From the NCBI GenBank assembly GCA_021781775.1, contig JAJXWE010000035.1:1-9013 (forward strand): a stretch of DNA of 9,013 nt, written 5' to 3'. Position 1 is the stretch's first letter. Every line of letters begins with the position of its first letter. Positions 7,999-9,013 of the stretch are shown here, piece by piece. Source of the DNA: Pseudomonadota bacterium. GTDB taxonomy: Bacteria; Pseudomonadota; Gammaproteobacteria; Steroidobacterales; Steroidobacteraceae. The notes under the pieces were generated by a model. That model did no database searches and was not told the DNA's origin. It saw only the letters and a program-made list of their open reading frames with translations. A program made the position numbers and the translations under genes.

Positions 7999-8753
7999 TA
8001 CGGCGCCTGCCCGGGCTGCGGCTCGCTCTGGTAGCCGTCGAGCAGCGCGTGCCAGTCGGCCTCGGTGAATCGCTCGGCGGGCAACCCGAAGGTCACCTTC
8101 TCCAGCGAGCGGCGCAGTCGCACCAGATTTCCGTCACGCCACAGTCCGTCGGGACGCAGTCGGCAGCGATCGAAATCCACCAGGTACACCGCAGCGCTCC
8201 CCAGCAGGACGTTGTGCGCGTTGAGGTCCGCATGACAGACACCGAGATCGTGGAAGCGCCGGATGCATCGTCCGATCGAGATCCAGGTCAGCAACGGCAG
8301 TGCCGCCTCGCGCAGGGCCTGCGTCAGGGACACCGTGCCGTGCAGCCGCTCGGTGATGATGTCGCCGCGGTAAGCACTGCCGTCGCGTACGTAGCGCGCC
8401 GCAATCGGCGTCGGGACCGGCAATCCCGCGCGGTGCAGCCGGTGGGTGAGGAGCCATTCGGCAAACGGCCGGGTGCGCGGCTCACCGTGCCAGCGGTAGC
8501 GATCGCCGTATACCCGGGCCGCGAGTCCCCCCCGTCGATAGTGACGCAGCACGAGCTCGCGCTCGCCGGCCTGCACGAAGTGGGCCGTCCCGCGGCCGCG
8601 TGCCGTGCCGAGCAGGCGGTCCTGCGCGGCCCAGAACTGCGGGTCGAACCACTGTGGCTGACAATTGCGGGCGAGGGCCGCGTTGTATAGCATGGCTCCG
8701 CCCGCGGTGGTCAGATGCTTGACCAGCGGCTCAAGCGGCCAGTTCGCATTCAC
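7998..8753 (-). CDS. kdkA: 3-deoxy-D-manno-octulosonic acid kinase KdkA
   Basis: KdkA phosphorylates the O-4 of Kdo in the LPS inner core using ATP. The 251-residue protein has the protein-kinase-like fold signatures of the family. LVLRHYRRGG (67-76) supplies the N-lobe, with R70 and Y72 typical of KdkA. RPFAEWLLTHRLHRAGLPVP follows at 95-114. The catalytic loop is CHADLNAHNVLL (173-184), with D176 as base and N181 as metal ligand, and VDFDR (192-196) replaces the DFG motif. Upstream TARGRGTAHFV (50-60) fits the family's glycine-rich segment. The GTG start at 8753 is supported by GGAGGG 9 nt ahead; an internal ATG at residue 21 would shorten the N-terminus. It is first in a two-gene unit with waaA and diverges from a heptosyltransferase gene. 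Confidence 0.93.
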   Translation of the reverse strand: MNANWPLEPLVKHLTTAGGAMLYNAALARNCQPQWFDPQFWAAQDRLLGTARGRGTAHFVQAGERELVLRHYRRGGLAARVYGDRYRWHGEPRTRPFAEWLLTHRLHRAGLPVPTPIAARYVRDGSAYRGDIITERLHGTVSLTQALREAALPLLTWISIGRCIRRFHDLGVCHADLNAHNVLLGSAAVYLVDFDRCRLRPDGLWRDGNLVRLRRSLEKVTFGLPAERFTEADWHALLDGYQSEPQPGQAP

Positions 8754-8762
8754 CGGTTCGCG

Positions 8763-8768
8763 CCCTCC
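8763..8768 (-). promoter_or_regulatory. kdkA ribosome binding site GGAGGG (decides GTG start)
   Basis: On the minus strand GGAGGG precedes the GTG at 8753-8751 by 9 nt. It supports the GTG start over the internal ATG at codon 21 and lies in the 30-bp gap shared with the divergent gene. Confidence 0.65.
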
Positions 8769-8783
8769 ATTCTAACGTCCTCG

Positions 8784-9013
8784 ATGTTGCCTCCAGACCG
8801 ACCGCCGCGATCCGTATGCATCCTCAGGCTTTCGGCGCTCGGCGACACCTGCCATGTCGTGCCGATCGTTCGAACGCTGCAGCGGGCGTGGCCCGAGACG
8901 CAGCTGACGTGGATTATCGGAAAGGCGGAGGCGCGGTTGCTCGGGCTCATCGAGGGGGTGGAGTTTATCACCGTCGAGAAGCGGACCGGGCTCGCGGCGG
9001 TCCGCGACCTCCG
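8784..9013 (+). CDS. Glycosyltransferase family 9 (ADP-heptose:LPS heptosyltransferase-like), N-terminal part
   Basis: The frame opens at ATG 8784 and stays open for 76 codons plus 2 bases to the window end. VCILRLSALGDTCHVVPIV (11-29) is the N-terminal signature of GT9 heptosyltransferases (WaaC/WaaF/WaaQ type). D21 corresponds to the conserved aspartate near the acceptor site in WaaC. LTWIIGKAEARLLGLIEGVEFI (41-62) continues the Rossmann-like first half. GT9 enzymes add L-glycero-D-manno-heptose to Kdo or to a previous heptose at the inner face of the inner membrane. Which heptose position it serves cannot be told from this fragment, so no symbol is given. No Shine-Dalgarno precedes the ATG, and no better in-frame start is seen. 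Neighbouring waaA and kdkA support a role in the LPS inner core. Confidence 0.9.
   Translation, partial: MLPPDRPPRSVCILRLSALGDTCHVVPIVRTLQRAWPETQLTWIIGKAEARLLGLIEGVEFITVEKRTGLAAVRDL

Noticed and set aside
6886..8034. A 382-codon plus-strand frame opposite waaA
   Set aside because: WaaA on the minus strand carries a full set of family motifs; the opposite frame is Arg-rich with no recognisable domain.
8750..8971. A 73-codon minus-strand frame ending in TGA over the kdkA GTG start, resembling a coupled leader gene
   Set aside because: It is antisense to the GT9 heptosyltransferase coding region and has no recognisable domain; the stop/start overlap looks coincidental.

Overview
The window is chromosomal, GC-rich, bacterial housekeeping DNA. 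Gene content (CutA-DsbD, groESL, GlnE, and an LPS inner-core cluster with WaaA, a KdkA-type Kdo kinase and a GT9 heptosyltransferase) indicates a Gram-negative gammaproteobacterium. A cutA/dsbD pair divergent from groESL, plus a CIRCE operator in front of groES, recalls Xanthomonadales and relatives (Nevskiales/Steroidobacterales-like). That placement is inference from gene order and family resemblance, not from a search. No mobile element, CRISPR array, tRNA or rRNA is visible.

Layout. Bases 1-834 (minus strand) hold the N-terminal part of dsbD, cut by the window edge; it overlaps the end of cutA (831-1160, minus) and is probably co-translated with it. The 198-bp gap 1161-1358 carries the groE control region: a TTGAAA/TATCAT promoter and a CIRCE inverted repeat (HrcA operator). 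groES (1359-1652) and groEL (1669-3303) follow as a bicistronic unit. The 290-bp stretch 3304-3593 has no gene; its first 160 bases can fold into four consecutive hairpins, the last being a strong intrinsic terminator. glnE (3594-6452) encodes a full-length two-domain glutamine synthetase adenylyltransferase/deadenylylase. A small CHCC zinc-finger gene (6520-6717) has its own TATAAT box. It converges, with only 6 bp between stop codons, on the minus-strand pair kdkA (7998-8753) then waaA (6724-7998), which share one base (TAGTG). Divergent from kdkA, with 30 bp between, a GT9 heptosyltransferase starts at 8784 and runs off the right edge.

Functions group into three blocks: protein folding and redox/metal homeostasis (DsbD, CutA, GroES/EL), nitrogen control (GlnE), and lipid A-core assembly (WaaA adds Kdo, KdkA phosphorylates it, the GT9 enzyme probably adds heptose). 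I found no undescribed multi-gene system. The points most worth a second look are the overlapping promoter and CIRCE operator at groES, the unusually structured groEL 3' region with a perfect 12-bp inverted repeat, and the kdkA/waaA arrangement, which predicts a mono-Kdo, phosphorylated inner core.
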